The translations under genes and the position numbers were made by a program. A DNA stretch of 47,992 nucleotides from SIAJ01 sp036266155 (GTDB lineage Bacteria; Planctomycetota; Planctomycetia; Gemmatales; Gemmataceae), in assembly GCA_036266155.1 (NCBI GenBank), contig DATANR010000503.1:1-47992 (forward strand). Reading direction: 5' to 3'. Of this stretch, positions 15,661-24,193 are shown one piece after another. Below the pieces are notes generated by a model. It ran no database searches, was not told the DNA's origin, and was given only the letters and a program-made list of their open reading frames with translations. Each line of letters starts with the position of its first letter. Position 1 is the first letter of the stretch.

Positions 15661-17523
15661 ATGGCCGGAACTTCTATCGGCTCGACGGCCCTTCACTTGT
15701 CGACGGACTCGACGGATTTCGTGAAGGGGTTGGAGTTTGCTGAGAAGAAGTTTGAGTCATACGCCAAGCAAATGAAGGCCGATTCCGCGGCCCTGCGCAG
15801 TCATGTCAAAAAGTCGTTCGACTTTGGCGACCTGTTGAAGATCGGCGCCCCGCTGGCGGTCGGCGCCGGCGGCCTGTTCGCTGGTCTATCATTGACGGGT
15901 CTAATAGCTGATTCGGTGAAGCTTGCGGCGTCGGTGGAAACAATTGCTGCCGACTTCGGCGTCTTAACTGGAAACATGGAAGTCGGGGCCAAGTTATTTG
16001 CCGATATCAACAAGTTTGCCGACGAGACTCCGCTGAAAACCGACGCGCTTGCTGATGCAGCCAGAATTCTGGTGGGCGCCGGCGTCGCGGCGGACAACGT
16101 TGTTGGCAAGCTTCGGCAAATGGGCGACCTGGCCGGCATTTCCGGCGACAAGTTGAAAACTGTGGCTGAGATATACGGGGAAGTGAGAACTAACGGCGCC
16201 CTCACGGTCGAGACGCTGAAGCGGTTGGGGGAAAATGGTGTCAACATAATTGATCCGCTGGCTAAGGTTTTGGGCGTTTCGAGGGCAGAAATCAGAGGAC
16301 TGGCCGAAGATGGGAAGATTGGAATTGGCAGCCTGTCGAAAGCGTTCGACATAGCGACAAGTGAGGGCGGATTGTACTTCAACCGCCTTATAACGCAGAG
16401 CAAGACATTTGATGGAATGTTGTCAACTCTTGAGGACAGTTGGAAGAAACTGAAGGCCACAGTTGGCAAGGCAATCATTGAAGAATTCAATTTGAAGGGC
16501 GTGATGGCTGGTATGTCGGAATTCCTCAGTGACACTACTGACGGCGTTGGCAAAATTCGCCCATTGTTGCACGAAATCAAAGAGGGTGCCGTTGCGTTTG
16601 GTAACGCGATGTTCAACGGGCTTGTCAATTCGGTTGCGGCGGCCGGAAAGCTGGTCAACACGATCGATCAGCTTGGCAAGTCAATTGAAGCCATTGGGAA
16701 AAAAGGCGACAGTTCACTTAGTTGGGCCGATCAATTCGCCACTGGCACGGAGAAGTATGGGTCGCTAGGCGGCTGGACCGGAACGCGAGACATGAAGTGG
16801 AACCCGCTCAACTATTTGGGGCCGGGCGGTGGTTCGCGGCTTACCAAATGGCTCGGCTTTGACGCGTCAGTGTTTCGGAGCATTAACGACGTTGGGAACG
16901 CAAAGCCGGGCGATGCGATTAACGTTGAGGCAATCGTTAACGAGCTAAAAGCGGCGAAGGAAAAGTTCGATAATGCTGTGAAAAACTTCGGCAATGATGC
17001 CTACCATTCCATGATTCCCATAGTCGGGACGCTGGGTAAAGAGTTCGGCAAGGCCGCCGGAGAATCGGCTGGCAAAGAGTTTGACGGCCTAACGCAGAAA
17101 ATGCTTGACCAGCTTAAGGGATTAAAGGATCAGTTCGACCCGATGCACAAGGTCGCGCGCGATCTAAAAGACCTGGATCAAATCAAGGCTCTCGGCGGGT
17201 TCAATTTGCCCGGACTAGGTGGGATGATTGGCCGGATGGCCGGCGGCGGCATTGATCCGCTGTTTAAGTTCGCACAGGGCGGTATCTTCAAGCAATTGCT
17301 CGACGGCTTGGACTTTACGACGAAGCGAACGGGCATCGCTGAAAAGGGATCTAGTGAGGCAGCGTCGGCAGTAATCGAACAAAAGAACGCCGGGCAGTTC
17401 AAGGCGCAAGATAAGATACTGGCTGCATTGAATGTTGCGAATGTGAAGCGTGACCAACAAATCAAGCTGGCGGGCGAATTGATCCAGATAATAAAGAACC
17501 TGAAAATCATGCCGGCGTTTTAG
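15661..17523 (+). CDS. Phage tail tape-measure protein
   Basis: Sets tail length in siphophage or myophage tails. The 620-residue protein has the tape-measure N-terminal module: a coiled start (DFVKGLEFAEKKFESYAKQMK), a hydrophobic stretch (about 58–85) and the conserved fold running through GNMEVGAKLFADINKFADETP, LGENGVNIIDPLAKVLG and MLSTLEDSWKKLKATVGKAI. The rest is Gly/Ala/Lys-rich and helical with hydrophobic patches. At 620 residues it is short but within range. Codon use is more AT-rich than the flanking genes. No tail tube, sheath, chaperone or fibre genes are beside it, which is unusual. Confidence 0.88.
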   Translation: MAGTSIGSTALHLSTDSTDFVKGLEFAEKKFESYAKQMKADSAALRSHVKKSFDFGDLLKIGAPLAVGAGGLFAGLSLTGLIADSVKLAASVETIAADFGVLTGNMEVGAKLFADINKFADETPLKTDALADAARILVGAGVAADNVVGKLRQMGDLAGISGDKLKTVAEIYGEVRTNGALTVETLKRLGENGVNIIDPLAKVLGVSRAEIRGLAEDGKIGIGSLSKAFDIATSEGGLYFNRLITQSKTFDGMLSTLEDSWKKLKATVGKAIIEEFNLKGVMAGMSEFLSDTTDGVGKIRPLLHEIKEGAVAFGNAMFNGLVNSVAAAGKLVNTIDQLGKSIEAIGKKGDSSLSWADQFATGTEKYGSLGGWTGTRDMKWNPLNYLGPGGGSRLTKWLGFDASVFRSINDVGNAKPGDAINVEAIVNELKAAKEKFDNAVKNFGNDAYHSMIPIVGTLGKEFGKAAGESAGKEFDGLTQKMLDQLKGLKDQFDPMHKVARDLKDLDQIKALGGFNLPGLGGMIGRMAGGGIDPLFKFAQGGIFKQLLDGLDFTTKRTGIAEKGSSEAASAVIEQKNAGQFKAQDKILAALNVANVKRDQQIKLAGELIQIIKNLKIMPAF

Positions 17524-17794
17524 GTGGGTGGTGGTCAAGTGAAGCACCGATGCGTGAACGGATGCACGCATTGTTATATGTGGAATTGTGCTGCCAAATT
17601 GGCACACGCGACGACTGCCAAAACGGCAGGAGGGCTTCGTTTTTAATGGGATCGCACACGGATACCGCACGTGTGGCATCCAAAAAATTCCTGACGAATT
17701 GCGCGGGGGGTACAGGGAAACGAAATTAGGTTCGTTTATCCGTCGCCACTAACCCCTATTTTCTAGGCCGTTTCTTGCTTTCGAGGTCAATTCG
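17524..17794. other. Intergenic after tape-measure gene
   Basis: No gene seen in 271 bases. It contains the palindrome TGCCAAATTGGCA (17592–17604) and a short stem CTGCC/GGCAG (17615–17629) followed eleven bases later by TTTTT, a weak terminator candidate. The stretch TTTTCTAGGC near 17760 also occurs at the element's left edge (around 10059–10068), which may be a shared regulatory word or chance. Confidence 0.45.
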
Positions 17795-18094
17795 ATGACG
17801 TGTCAATCAGCCGGAACTGCACAACCGCGAGGCCGGCCGGGGAAGCGGCAGATCACGGTCAACGGCCGGACCATGCTACTCGTCGAGGCGGCCGAAGTGT
17901 TCAAGATTCCCTATCAGCGGTTGTTTGGTCGCCTCAACATGGGTTGGCCACCGGAACGGGCGGTATCTGAACCGCGTTCGCGTCGAGGTCGGCGGGCGAA
18001 GGTGGTCGGCCCGGCGCCGGCTTCACCGGTCGACATGCCAGCCGGACCGGCCGCGACCCTCGACGGTGCGGTTGGCGAAGTCGTCGGCGGTTGA
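17795..18094 (+). CDS. Small helix-turn-helix phage protein
   Basis: 99 residues. The core ITVNGRTMLLVEAAEVFKIP… followed by YQRLFGRLNMGWPPERAV matches the small DNA-binding module often attached to phage HNH or AP2-like proteins (typical form: VNG–W–A–LGI–LY–RL–GW–PE–A). Here it stands alone with a basic Arg/Lys-rich tail (RSRRGRRAK) and a Pro/Ala-rich end. A DNA-binding, probably regulatory, role follows from the motif; the target is unknown. GAGG lies nine bases before the ATG. It directly precedes the sigma-like gene and may be cotranscribed. Confidence 0.65.
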   Translation: MTCQSAGTAQPRGRPGKRQITVNGRTMLLVEAAEVFKIPYQRLFGRLNMGWPPERAVSEPRSRRGRRAKVVGPAPASPVDMPAGPAATLDGAVGEVVGG

Positions 18095-18148
18095 CGGGCC
18101 GGACTTCTGGACAGTTTCTCCCTTCCACTCACCAACACACGGAGCGAC

Positions 18149-19348
18149 ATGCTGCACACGGGAACCGTTTGCGGGTCACAGTACGCGCGGCGTGGGGAAC
18201 TGCTTCGGTCGGCGCGGCCGGCAATGCTCAACGCGGTCGAGGACGCAATCAACCGGGGTGAGCTGCGTGCGGACGATCGGCGAGGCATGCGGGACAAATG
18301 CGTTTCTGCGCTTTGGGGTTCGCTCGACGACTTCAGACCAGCCCGCGGGACGCTTGCGGCGTTCGCGTCGATGATTTGTAAGCAAGTCGTCGCGGCATTT
18401 GTTCATGGCCGGAAGAATCGCCCGGCGGCCGCTATGGGCTACTTGGCGGCGGCAAATCCGGCTGCAGTTCAATTTCGGCGGGTCGAGGTTGAACAGGTTA
18501 AGCCGGTCGAGCCGGTCGAGGTCAAGGCTGACAATGTCGACCCGGTCGAGGTCGAGGCCGTCAAGCTGGTCGAGGTCGTTTCGCAAGTCGAGCCGGTCAA
18601 GGCCGATCCAGTATCGCCGGAACCCGTTGTCGTCGGTCCGCGAAATTCGTTCTCTCGTGACGAACGGGCGAAGATGATCGAAGGCAATCGCGCCTTAATC
18701 AAGAAACTGGTGCGCGAGGGCGGGGTTCATAGCAACGACCGTGATGACGTTATCCAAGATGTCATGCTCACGCTGTGGAAGTCATTCGATAATTACGACC
18801 CGATGATAGCCAAATTTTCGACGTTCACACATCATGTCGCTCGCCACGCGATTCTTGAATACGTCAGCCAACGGTCGATTCGGCCGCAACTTATCAGCGT
18901 GGAAAGGTCGGTGGATCCGCCGGACGGATCAGAGGACGGCGAGGGCGCAGCATCCGGCGATAGCGACGAAGTGTTCGGCCTCGACGATTGGAATCAAATC
19001 TTCCGGCCGGCTGCAGTCGACGCCATCGCGACGAAGGCGAGGCTGTCGGCTGGCTACCGGCGATTGTTGAAAATGTTCGCCGACCGGCTGACGGCCCCTG
19101 AAATTGCCGACCAACTCGGGCAAAAGCTATCCGTTGTGGAAATTAACATGCGGCCTCTTGTTCGCAAGCTGGTCGCTTCGGACGCGTTGCCGGCTGAACT
19201 GGTCGAGCGGTTTGCGGCGTGGAAGGAAGTGGACAAGATAAACCCGGCGAGGAAGGCACGTTACAAGGAAGGGAAGGGCTGGAAGGAACAAGCGGCGACG
19301 AAAAAGGCGAATCGAGCAAAGGAAACCGCGGCGCCGGTGGCCGACTGA
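18149..19348 (+). CDS. Sigma-70-like protein with two tandem region-2 modules
   Basis: 399 residues; GGAG four bases before the ATG. Residues 42–92 and 196–246 align without gaps over 51 positions with 12 identities (DR, LW, S, D, P, F, V, R, RP): both look like sigma-70 region 2 (second copy DRDDVIQDVMLTLWKSFDNY, then FSTFTHHVARHAILEYV). They are joined by a low-complexity Val/Glu/Pro linker (about 110–160). A region-4-like helix-turn-helix follows (LSAGYRRLLKMFADRLTAPEIADQLG, in part, 299–324). The tail is Lys-rich. So it is probably an element-encoded transcription regulator or sigma factor, possibly for the structural genes. One copy of region 2 may be non-functional; the first has fewer acidic residues than the second. 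Confidence 0.8.
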   Translation: MLHTGTVCGSQYARRGELLRSARPAMLNAVEDAINRGELRADDRRGMRDKCVSALWGSLDDFRPARGTLAAFASMICKQVVAAFVHGRKNRPAAAMGYLAAANPAAVQFRRVEVEQVKPVEPVEVKADNVDPVEVEAVKLVEVVSQVEPVKADPVSPEPVVVGPRNSFSRDERAKMIEGNRALIKKLVREGGVHSNDRDDVIQDVMLTLWKSFDNYDPMIAKFSTFTHHVARHAILEYVSQRSIRPQLISVERSVDPPDGSEDGEGAASGDSDEVFGLDDWNQIFRPAAVDAIATKARLSAGYRRLLKMFADRLTAPEIADQLGQKLSVVEINMRPLVRKLVASDALPAELVERFAAWKEVDKINPARKARYKEGKGWKEQAATKKANRAKETAAPVAD

Positions 19349-19377
19349 CGGGGCCGGCGCCGGGACGGGAATAGAAG

Positions 19378-19412
19378 CGGGCCGGCTGTTCTCACGTGGG
19401 ACGGTCGGCCCG
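19378..19412. terminator. Long wobble-paired hairpin between convergent genes
   Basis: CGGGCCG (19378–19384) pairs with CGGCCCG (19406–19412) and the stem continues inward with G–U pairs to CAC/GTG at the centre. It lies between the stops of the sigma-like gene and the XRE gene, so it may act on both. No T-run. Confidence 0.5.
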
Positions 19413-19434
19413 TTGACGTTTGCGGGGAATCTGT

Positions 19435-19683
19435 TCAGGGTTTCGCGGGTTGAGCCGGTTTGCCCGGCATCACTTTCAAGTCAAAATAGACCATTAGCTT
19501 TTCGGCGGCCGATAACGATAAGTCGTGTTCGCCGCGTACGAAGCGGGAAAGCTGCGAATTGTGTACGCCAGAGCGTTTGGCAAGCTCATTGAGCGATATG
19601 CCAGATTCGCGGATGGCGGCTTTCAGTTGGCCAATCAAGGGCGAGTCCTCTGGAGATACTGTCTTTTTCTTCGCCACTGGCAT
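19435..19683 (-). CDS. XRE-family (Cro/CI-like) repressor
   Basis: 82 residues with a single HTH_3 domain: LIGQLKAAIRESGISLNELAKRSGV, then HNSQLSRFVRGEHDLSLSAAEKL and a short tail with VYFDLKVMP. It lacks the peptidase-like C-terminal half of lambda CI, so SOS self-cleavage is not expected. It is the only minus-strand gene in the right half of the element and diverges from the replication operon. The two operators at 19702–19771 lie just upstream, so it most likely represses the rightward promoter and its own. Confidence 0.92.
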   Translation of the reverse strand: MPVAKKKTVSPEDSPLIGQLKAAIRESGISLNELAKRSGVHNSQLSRFVRGEHDLSLSAAEKLMVYFDLKVMPGKPAQPAKP

Positions 19684-19701
19684 TCATCCATGAATGCGAT
19701 C

Positions 19702-19771
19702 TTCTGCAAATTCGCAGAAATCTAATTGACAGAACAGACGTAGTGATTGTAAACTCTGCAAATTCGCAGAA
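19702..19771. promoter_or_regulatory. Paired operators, TCTGCAAATTCGCAGAA
   Basis: TTCTGCAAATTCGCAGAA (19702–19719) and CTCTGCAAATTCGCAGAA (19754–19771) share 17 of 18 bases and each is a near-perfect dyad. They are 52 bases apart, start to start, about five helical turns, on one face of the DNA. They flank the TTGACA promoter. This is the standard arrangement for a divergent phage repressor region. Confidence 0.85.
19726..19755 (+). promoter_or_regulatory. Rightward sigma-70 promoter of the replication operon
   Basis: TTGACA (19726–19731), an 18-bp spacer and TAAACT (19750–19755). The second operator begins at the -10 element and the first ends seven bases before the -35, so repressor binding would block it. 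Downstream genes on the plus strand begin at 19860. Confidence 0.65.
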
Positions 19772-19859
19772 CGGCTGCGAAACTGAATGGGCCGGCTCGC
19801 GCTGTAATCGCCAGCCGGCCCGACAACTCTACCCGATGTTACCCGCATAGGAGTTGCCA

Positions 19860-20192
19860 GTGGCAAGTCTACTCGTCGAAGGTACGCGCACGCAAGCCCT
19901 TGTGTCGGAATCCGATTCCCCGCCCGCGGAAACCGGGCCGCGATTTAAATGGGAAAGGCAGGACTACAGACCGGCACCGCCGCATGTCAAGGCGATTTGC
20001 AAACGCATCCGCGACAAGGCGAGGGAACTTCGCAACCTTCTCGACCGACTCGTCGAGAAGGTTGAAGCTCTCGACCTTAGCGAAGTCGAATGCGGCTTCA
20101 CAGCGGAGAACGCGATGTACATGTCGCGGGCGGCCGCCGGGCTCGAATGGTCGGTCGAGGCGGGGGAAAGTCAAATAACGTGCCTCGCGTGA
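19860..20192 (+). CDS. First gene of the rightward operon, unknown
   Basis: 110 residues from GTG 19860, chosen because AGGAG lies at 19849–19853, six bases upstream. The middle (VKAICKRIRDKARELRNLLDRLVEKVEAL, in part) is a strongly charged helix, likely a coiled coil. No family recognised. As the first gene after the repressed promoter it is in the place of early regulators or anti-repressors. The end overlaps possible upstream starts of the next gene. Confidence 0.6.
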   Translation: MASLLVEGTRTQALVSESDSPPAETGPRFKWERQDYRPAPPHVKAICKRIRDKARELRNLLDRLVEKVEALDLSEVECGFTAENAMYMSRAAAGLEWSVEAGESQITCLA

Positions 20193-20263
20193 TTGCCCGT
20201 TTGTCGTCGAGGGGTTTGGGCTGGAATAGGCTCACCGTGTCGCCCCTCGACGAAAGCGGCCCA

Positions 20264-20674
20264 ATGCTCAATCCTGACCTCGACCCGAAAGAGCTGCTTA
20301 CCATCGCACAAGTCGCCAGTGAATGCAGGGCATCCAGGTTTTCGGTTTCAAGGTGGTTAACGGTTATCGCCCGCGGCGCTCGGCTTGGCGGCATCATGGT
20401 CGGCGGCCACTGGAAAATTCCGCGAGAAAGCCTCGATGCGTTCCTACTTGAACTGACCAGTCGCGCATTGCCGACAAATGCCCCGGCCGCCGCGGATCCG
20501 GCCAACACGCCGAATGGGATTCGGAAGCGGCGGGAAGCGGTCCGCAAGCAGATTGAAGAAGCTCGCAAACGGGTAGAAGAGGCGACTAGGCGAAGAAGGT
20601 CGCCCCGACGCGTCGTCGACGAGCCACCGGGGGCCGACAGCAAGTATCCAAACGGTCGGAAGGCTTTTGAATGA
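20264..20674 (+). CDS. Excisionase/AlpA-like helix-turn-helix protein
   Basis: 136 residues from ATG 20264; GTG 20180 (GGGGGAAAG upstream) or GTG 20237 are possible longer starts. The HTH_17-type domain reads ELLTIAQVASECRASRFSVS, RWLTVIARGARLGGIMVGGH and WKIPRESLDAFL. The rest is a basic coiled coil (REAVRKQIEEARKRVEEATR). A DNA-binding accessory or regulator role is likely. One of three such domains in this element (others at 20921 and 25078). Confidence 0.72.
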   Translation: MLNPDLDPKELLTIAQVASECRASRFSVSRWLTVIARGARLGGIMVGGHWKIPRESLDAFLLELTSRALPTNAPAAADPANTPNGIRKRREAVRKQIEEARKRVEEATRRRRSPRRVVDEPPGADSKYPNGRKAFE

Positions 20675-20742
20675 CTGTCATGAACACAATGCAACAAATG
20701 CAACTAGTCGCCGATCCCATGCGTGGGCCGGAACGCGTTTGA
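20671..20742 (+). CDS. Possible 23-residue peptide, ATGA-coupled
   Basis: ATG 20671 overlaps the TGA of the preceding gene and reads MTVMNTMQQMQLVADPMRG and four more residues to TGA 20740. Too short to judge; five methionines in 23 residues are odd. May be chance. Confidence 0.2.
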   Translation: MTVMNTMQQMQLVADPMRGPERV

Positions 20743-20766
20743 CAGTCGTCATACGCGATCTAAATA
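20739..20766 (+). promoter_or_regulatory. Possible promoter before primase genes
   Basis: TTGACA (20739–20744), 16-bp spacer and TAAATA (20761–20766) in an AT-rich stretch. The -10 match is poor. It would serve the small HTH gene at 20921 and the primase. Confidence 0.35.
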
Positions 20767-20920
20767 TCCTTTAGTGGCCGACCTCGTGCAAACACCAAAG
20801 AAAATCGCAATCGTGGCATTTTTGCGCCTAACTATTAGAGAGATAGCTCAGATACTTCAGTAGCTGAACGACAGGCCGACGCCTTAGGGTTTTTGTCGAA
20901 ACATTCCGCACGTCGCCAAG

Positions 20921-21085
20921 ATGACCGTGCGACGGCCGGACCGTTCGACAATTTCGCGATGGATTTCGCACGGGGTCGACGGGCATCGACTCGCGGCCCG
21001 TCGCGTTGGCGGGCGATGGTCTGTCGAGGCCGACGCGATTCGCCTGTTTCTTGAAGCTGTCGTCCGCGCCGCTGTAGCTCGATAG
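20921..21085 (+). CDS. Short excisionase-like HTH protein
   Basis: 54 residues from ATG 20921: MTVRRPDRSTISRWISHGVD, then GHRLAARRVGGRWSVEADAI and a final helix. This is the second half of the HTH_17/excisionase fold: recognition helix STISRWISHGV, wing RRVGGRWSV and a closing DAIRLFLEA-type helix. The first helix expected upstream is missing or degenerate (an in-frame stop lies at 20885), so this may be a truncated copy. No ribosome site is evident. It precedes the primase gene by 133 bases. Confidence 0.5.
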   Translation: MTVRRPDRSTISRWISHGVDGHRLAARRVGGRWSVEADAIRLFLEAVVRAAVAR

Positions 21086-21218
21086 CCGACGCCGCCTGTC
21101 CCTTCACAAATCCCCCATTGGCGTGGCGGCCTGCATCGCGCGGACCGCCTGGACATTAAAACAAACCAGCTCGACCGCGGTCCGCGTCGGGCGTTGCGAG
21201 GGTGCGCACTTGGGGACG

Positions 21219-24011
21219 ATGAACGAATGCGAGTTGCCGATTGTATCGACCTCAAAAATTGCCGAATGGTTGGGGCTGTTCTTTCGGCCCGGCGACACTC
21301 TCGAATTGCGGTTCCTCGACGTGACGCGAAAAAACCGAACCCATGCGGGATGGATTGAAGCGGAGAGTATCGGAAAGACGGCTAGCTCAATAGCGCACTT
21401 CGCGAAGATCGCGGGCGGGTGCTACTTCACTCCGCAACGGCTTGACCCTGCCGTTTTGTCGCGTTCGGCTCGCGGTCGGTTCGTGCAAGTTCAACGCGAC
21501 AGGGCGAAGTCGAAGCCGGCCCTCACGTCGGATGCGGATGTCGTCGAGCGGCGATATCTGGTCATTGATGTCGACCCGGAACGTCCGGCCGATACTTGCG
21601 CGACGGACGTGGAAAAGGCCGCGGCCCTCGACGTGGCCAACCGCGTACGCGCGGCCCTCGACCGAGCTGGACTCGCGGCGCCGGTTGTCGTCGATTCCGG
21701 CAACGGCGTGCACCTCTATTACCGACTCACGGCGGCTATGCCGGGCGGGCCGGCCGATTCGACCCTCGACCGGCTGGCCCGGTTGCTCGCGGGACTCGCG
21801 GCCCGGTTCGACACGGCCTCAGCGACAATCGATCGGCGAGTATACAACGCGTCGCGCATCTTGAAGATTCCCGGAACTTGGTCAAGGAAGGGCAAACACA
21901 CAACAGCCCGGCCGCATCGACTTTCCAAAGTTGTCGAGGTTCCGACCGACTGGAAACCGGGCGAGCTGGCAGAGGGGCCGGCCGATTGGCTCGAAAGGGT
22001 TTGGTCCGAAATCGACCCGACAGGGACAATTCGGGCAAACCTCGACGCGCCAAAGAATGCGGCCCCGGCGGTCGCGTCGGCCGACCTCGACCGGTTCACG
22101 ATTGAGGAACGGATTCGGCGGGCACGTGGCTACCTCGACAGACTTCCGGGATCGATTCAGGGAAACGACGGGAGCGGGGCGGCCTACCTCGCGGCGTGCG
22201 CTGTTGTGCATGGCTTTGCAGTGCCAGTCGCCGCGGCCCTCGACCTGTTGCTTTCCAATTTCAACCCGCAATGCGTTCCAGAATGGTCGGTAACTGAGTT
22301 GGCTCACAAATGTGAGGACGCGGCCCGCAAGGAACACGCCGAACCGTTGGGGTATTTGCTGGTTCGCGGCAATGAAGGCGACGCGGAGCTGGCCGCGGCG
22401 GCCGACTTGCTCGACTCGCCTCGCGCGGCGACCTCGAAACCGGCTCAAGTCGCGTCGCCGGTCGAGGTCGAGGCGTCCGACGTCAACGAATCGGCTGACG
22501 ATCCTTACCGAATCGCACGCGGCATCCTGAGAGACTTTGGGACGGCAACCATGCGCACGCTGACCTACTGGCGTGGCGAGTTCTATTCGTGGGATGGGAC
22601 AAAATGGATCGTACGAAACAAGGGGGCATGGTCGGCGGCCGTGTCCCTGTTGACGCGTCGCCACTTCGAAGCGGCGTACAAGGAAGCCGTTAAGGAATTC
22701 GCTCGCGACGATGACGCCAAACCGCCGGTGATGGGCAAGGTGACGCGGCCACTGGTTTCAAATGTGGTCGGGGCGTTGGAAGCGGAAACGCTGCTGGACA
22801 TCCCCGCGGCGCCAGCGTGGATCCGTGGCGGCGATGGGCCTGACCCGTCCGAGTTGGTCGCGACAGCCGGCGGTATTGTCCATTTGCCGGCGGTAGTCGA
22901 GCGGAAGGCTGACGCGATACGGCCGGCCTCGCCCCTGTTCTTCAATGTGAACGCGGTCGACTATGCGGCCGACCTCGCGGCCCCGGCGCCGGCGTCCTGG
23001 CTCAAGTTCCTTGCCGAGTTGTGGCCGGATGACGTTGAATCGGTCGCGTTGCTGCAAGAGTGGTTCGGTTACCTACTGTCGTCGGATACGTCGCAACAAA
23101 AGATGCTGTTGTTGATCGGTCCGAAGCGGTCGGGTAAGGGGACGATAACCGCCGTCATTCGATCGTTGGTCGGGCCGGATAACTGTTGCGGTCCGACGCT
23201 GTCGGGCCTCGCTGGGCCGTTCGGGCTCGCGCCATTGCTGGGGAAGTCGGTCGCCATTGTAGACGACGCGAGACTGTCGGGCCGGACGGATGAAAAGTTG
23301 GTCGGCGAAAAGCTGATGTTGATTTCCGGCGAGTCGGGCGGGGTCACGGTCGAGCGAAAGCATCTGGACGCGGTGACTTGCAAAATACCGTCCAGGTTTG
23401 TTGTCGCGACCAATGAAATACCAAACCTGAGCGATTCGTCGGGCGCGTTGGCGTCGCGATGGTCGGCGGTTCGGTTCGTTAAGTCGTTCTATGGGAAAGA
23501 GGATCGCGGCTTGGTTGGTCGGCTGCTAGGGGAAATGCCGGGGATATTCCTTTGGGCGGTCGATGGCTGGGCAAGGCTTCAAAAACAGGGCCGATTTACC
23601 CGCCCGCAATCCGCGGAAGGGCTTTTAGAGCAAATGGGCGAAGTCAGTTCGGATATTGGTCTTTTCGTGAAGGATCATTGCATCGTTGGTCCAAATTGCG
23701 GAGAGTTCATTGGAAACCTTTACGACAAGTGGGTTGAATTCTGCAACGAAATCAAGCGAAAAGAGCCGGGGACAAAGACCAGATTTGGGAAGGAAATACA
23801 TTCTGTCGCGAAAATCGACGTCATTCAAAAAACGTTAAACGGTAAGCGCGAGAGGCTTTATGTTGGCATTCGCTTGAGGGACGAATCAGACTGCACGCAC
23901 AGCACGCGTGACAATCTTATGCTTTGCGAAGAAGAAGAAAATCAGTTGTATAAGGGCGTGGATAAGAAAATACCGCGTGCTGTGCGTGCAGACGAGGGGG
24001 TCGACCTCTGA
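21219..24011 (+). CDS. PrimPol–D5/SF3 helicase replication protein
   Basis: 930 residues from ATG 21219; GTG 21123 is a longer option. The N-terminal part is an archaeo-eukaryotic-type primase-polymerase: metal-binding VIDVD at D117/D119, SGNGVH with H165, and NASRILKIPGTW. The middle resembles the D5 N-terminal region (YRIARGILRDF, YWRGEFYSWDGTKW). The SF3 helicase has Walker A GPKRSGKGT (634–642), Walker B VAIVDDARL (D682, D683) and the sensor region FVVATNEIPNLSDSSGALASRW (in part). A winged-helix-like end follows. Such fusions replicate phages, satellites and plasmids from their own origin. A perfect inverted repeat lies inside its 3' end. Confidence 0.93.
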   Translation: MNECELPIVSTSKIAEWLGLFFRPGDTLELRFLDVTRKNRTHAGWIEAESIGKTASSIAHFAKIAGGCYFTPQRLDPAVLSRSARGRFVQVQRDRAKSKPALTSDADVVERRYLVIDVDPERPADTCATDVEKAAALDVANRVRAALDRAGLAAPVVVDSGNGVHLYYRLTAAMPGGPADSTLDRLARLLAGLAARFDTASATIDRRVYNASRILKIPGTWSRKGKHTTARPHRLSKVVEVPTDWKPGELAEGPADWLERVWSEIDPTGTIRANLDAPKNAAPAVASADLDRFTIEERIRRARGYLDRLPGSIQGNDGSGAAYLAACAVVHGFAVPVAAALDLLLSNFNPQCVPEWSVTELAHKCEDAARKEHAEPLGYLLVRGNEGDAELAAAADLLDSPRAATSKPAQVASPVEVEASDVNESADDPYRIARGILRDFGTATMRTLTYWRGEFYSWDGTKWIVRNKGAWSAAVSLLTRRHFEAAYKEAVKEFARDDDAKPPVMGKVTRPLVSNVVGALEAETLLDIPAAPAWIRGGDGPDPSELVATAGGIVHLPAVVERKADAIRPASPLFFNVNAVDYAADLAAPAPASWLKFLAELWPDDVESVALLQEWFGYLLSSDTSQQKMLLLIGPKRSGKGTITAVIRSLVGPDNCCGPTLSGLAGPFGLAPLLGKSVAIVDDARLSGRTDEKLVGEKLMLISGESGGVTVERKHLDAVTCKIPSRFVVATNEIPNLSDSSGALASRWSAVRFVKSFYGKEDRGLVGRLLGEMPGIFLWAVDGWARLQKQGRFTRPQSAEGLLEQMGEVSSDIGLFVKDHCIVGPNCGEFIGNLYDKWVEFCNEIKRKEPGTKTRFGKEIHSVAKIDVIQKTLNGKRERLYVGIRLRDESDCTHSTRDNLMLCEEEENQLYKGVDKKIPRAVRADEGVDL
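23891..23991. repeat. Perfect 18-bp inverted repeat, 65-bp AT-rich centre
   Basis: CTGCACGCACAGCACGCG (23891–23908) is the exact reverse complement of CGCGTGCTGTGCGTGCAG (23974–23991). The 65 bases between are purine- and AT-rich. It lies in the last part of the primase gene. A replication-origin or regulator-binding role is possible; it could also be a duplicated insertion scar. Confidence 0.8.
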
Positions 24012-24193
24012 CGCGTCGCCCCTCGACCGTGGCCTACCTACCGGATCGGCACGGGAGCGGGAAGGGACGGGGGCGGGGTCGAAGTGGGCCACGACTGGCG
24101 AGGCGATTCCGCGAATGGTTCCCGCGGACACTTAATGCGCCGGCGAGCGGTAGACCACGGTCGAGGAACCGCAAAACATCAAAGGGGGTTGGC

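Noticed and set aside
15559..24021. Shared 14-mer CTGACGCGTCGCCC at 15559 and 24008
   Set aside because: Only two copies, in different contexts; at this base composition it could be chance, so I do not call it a regulatory word.
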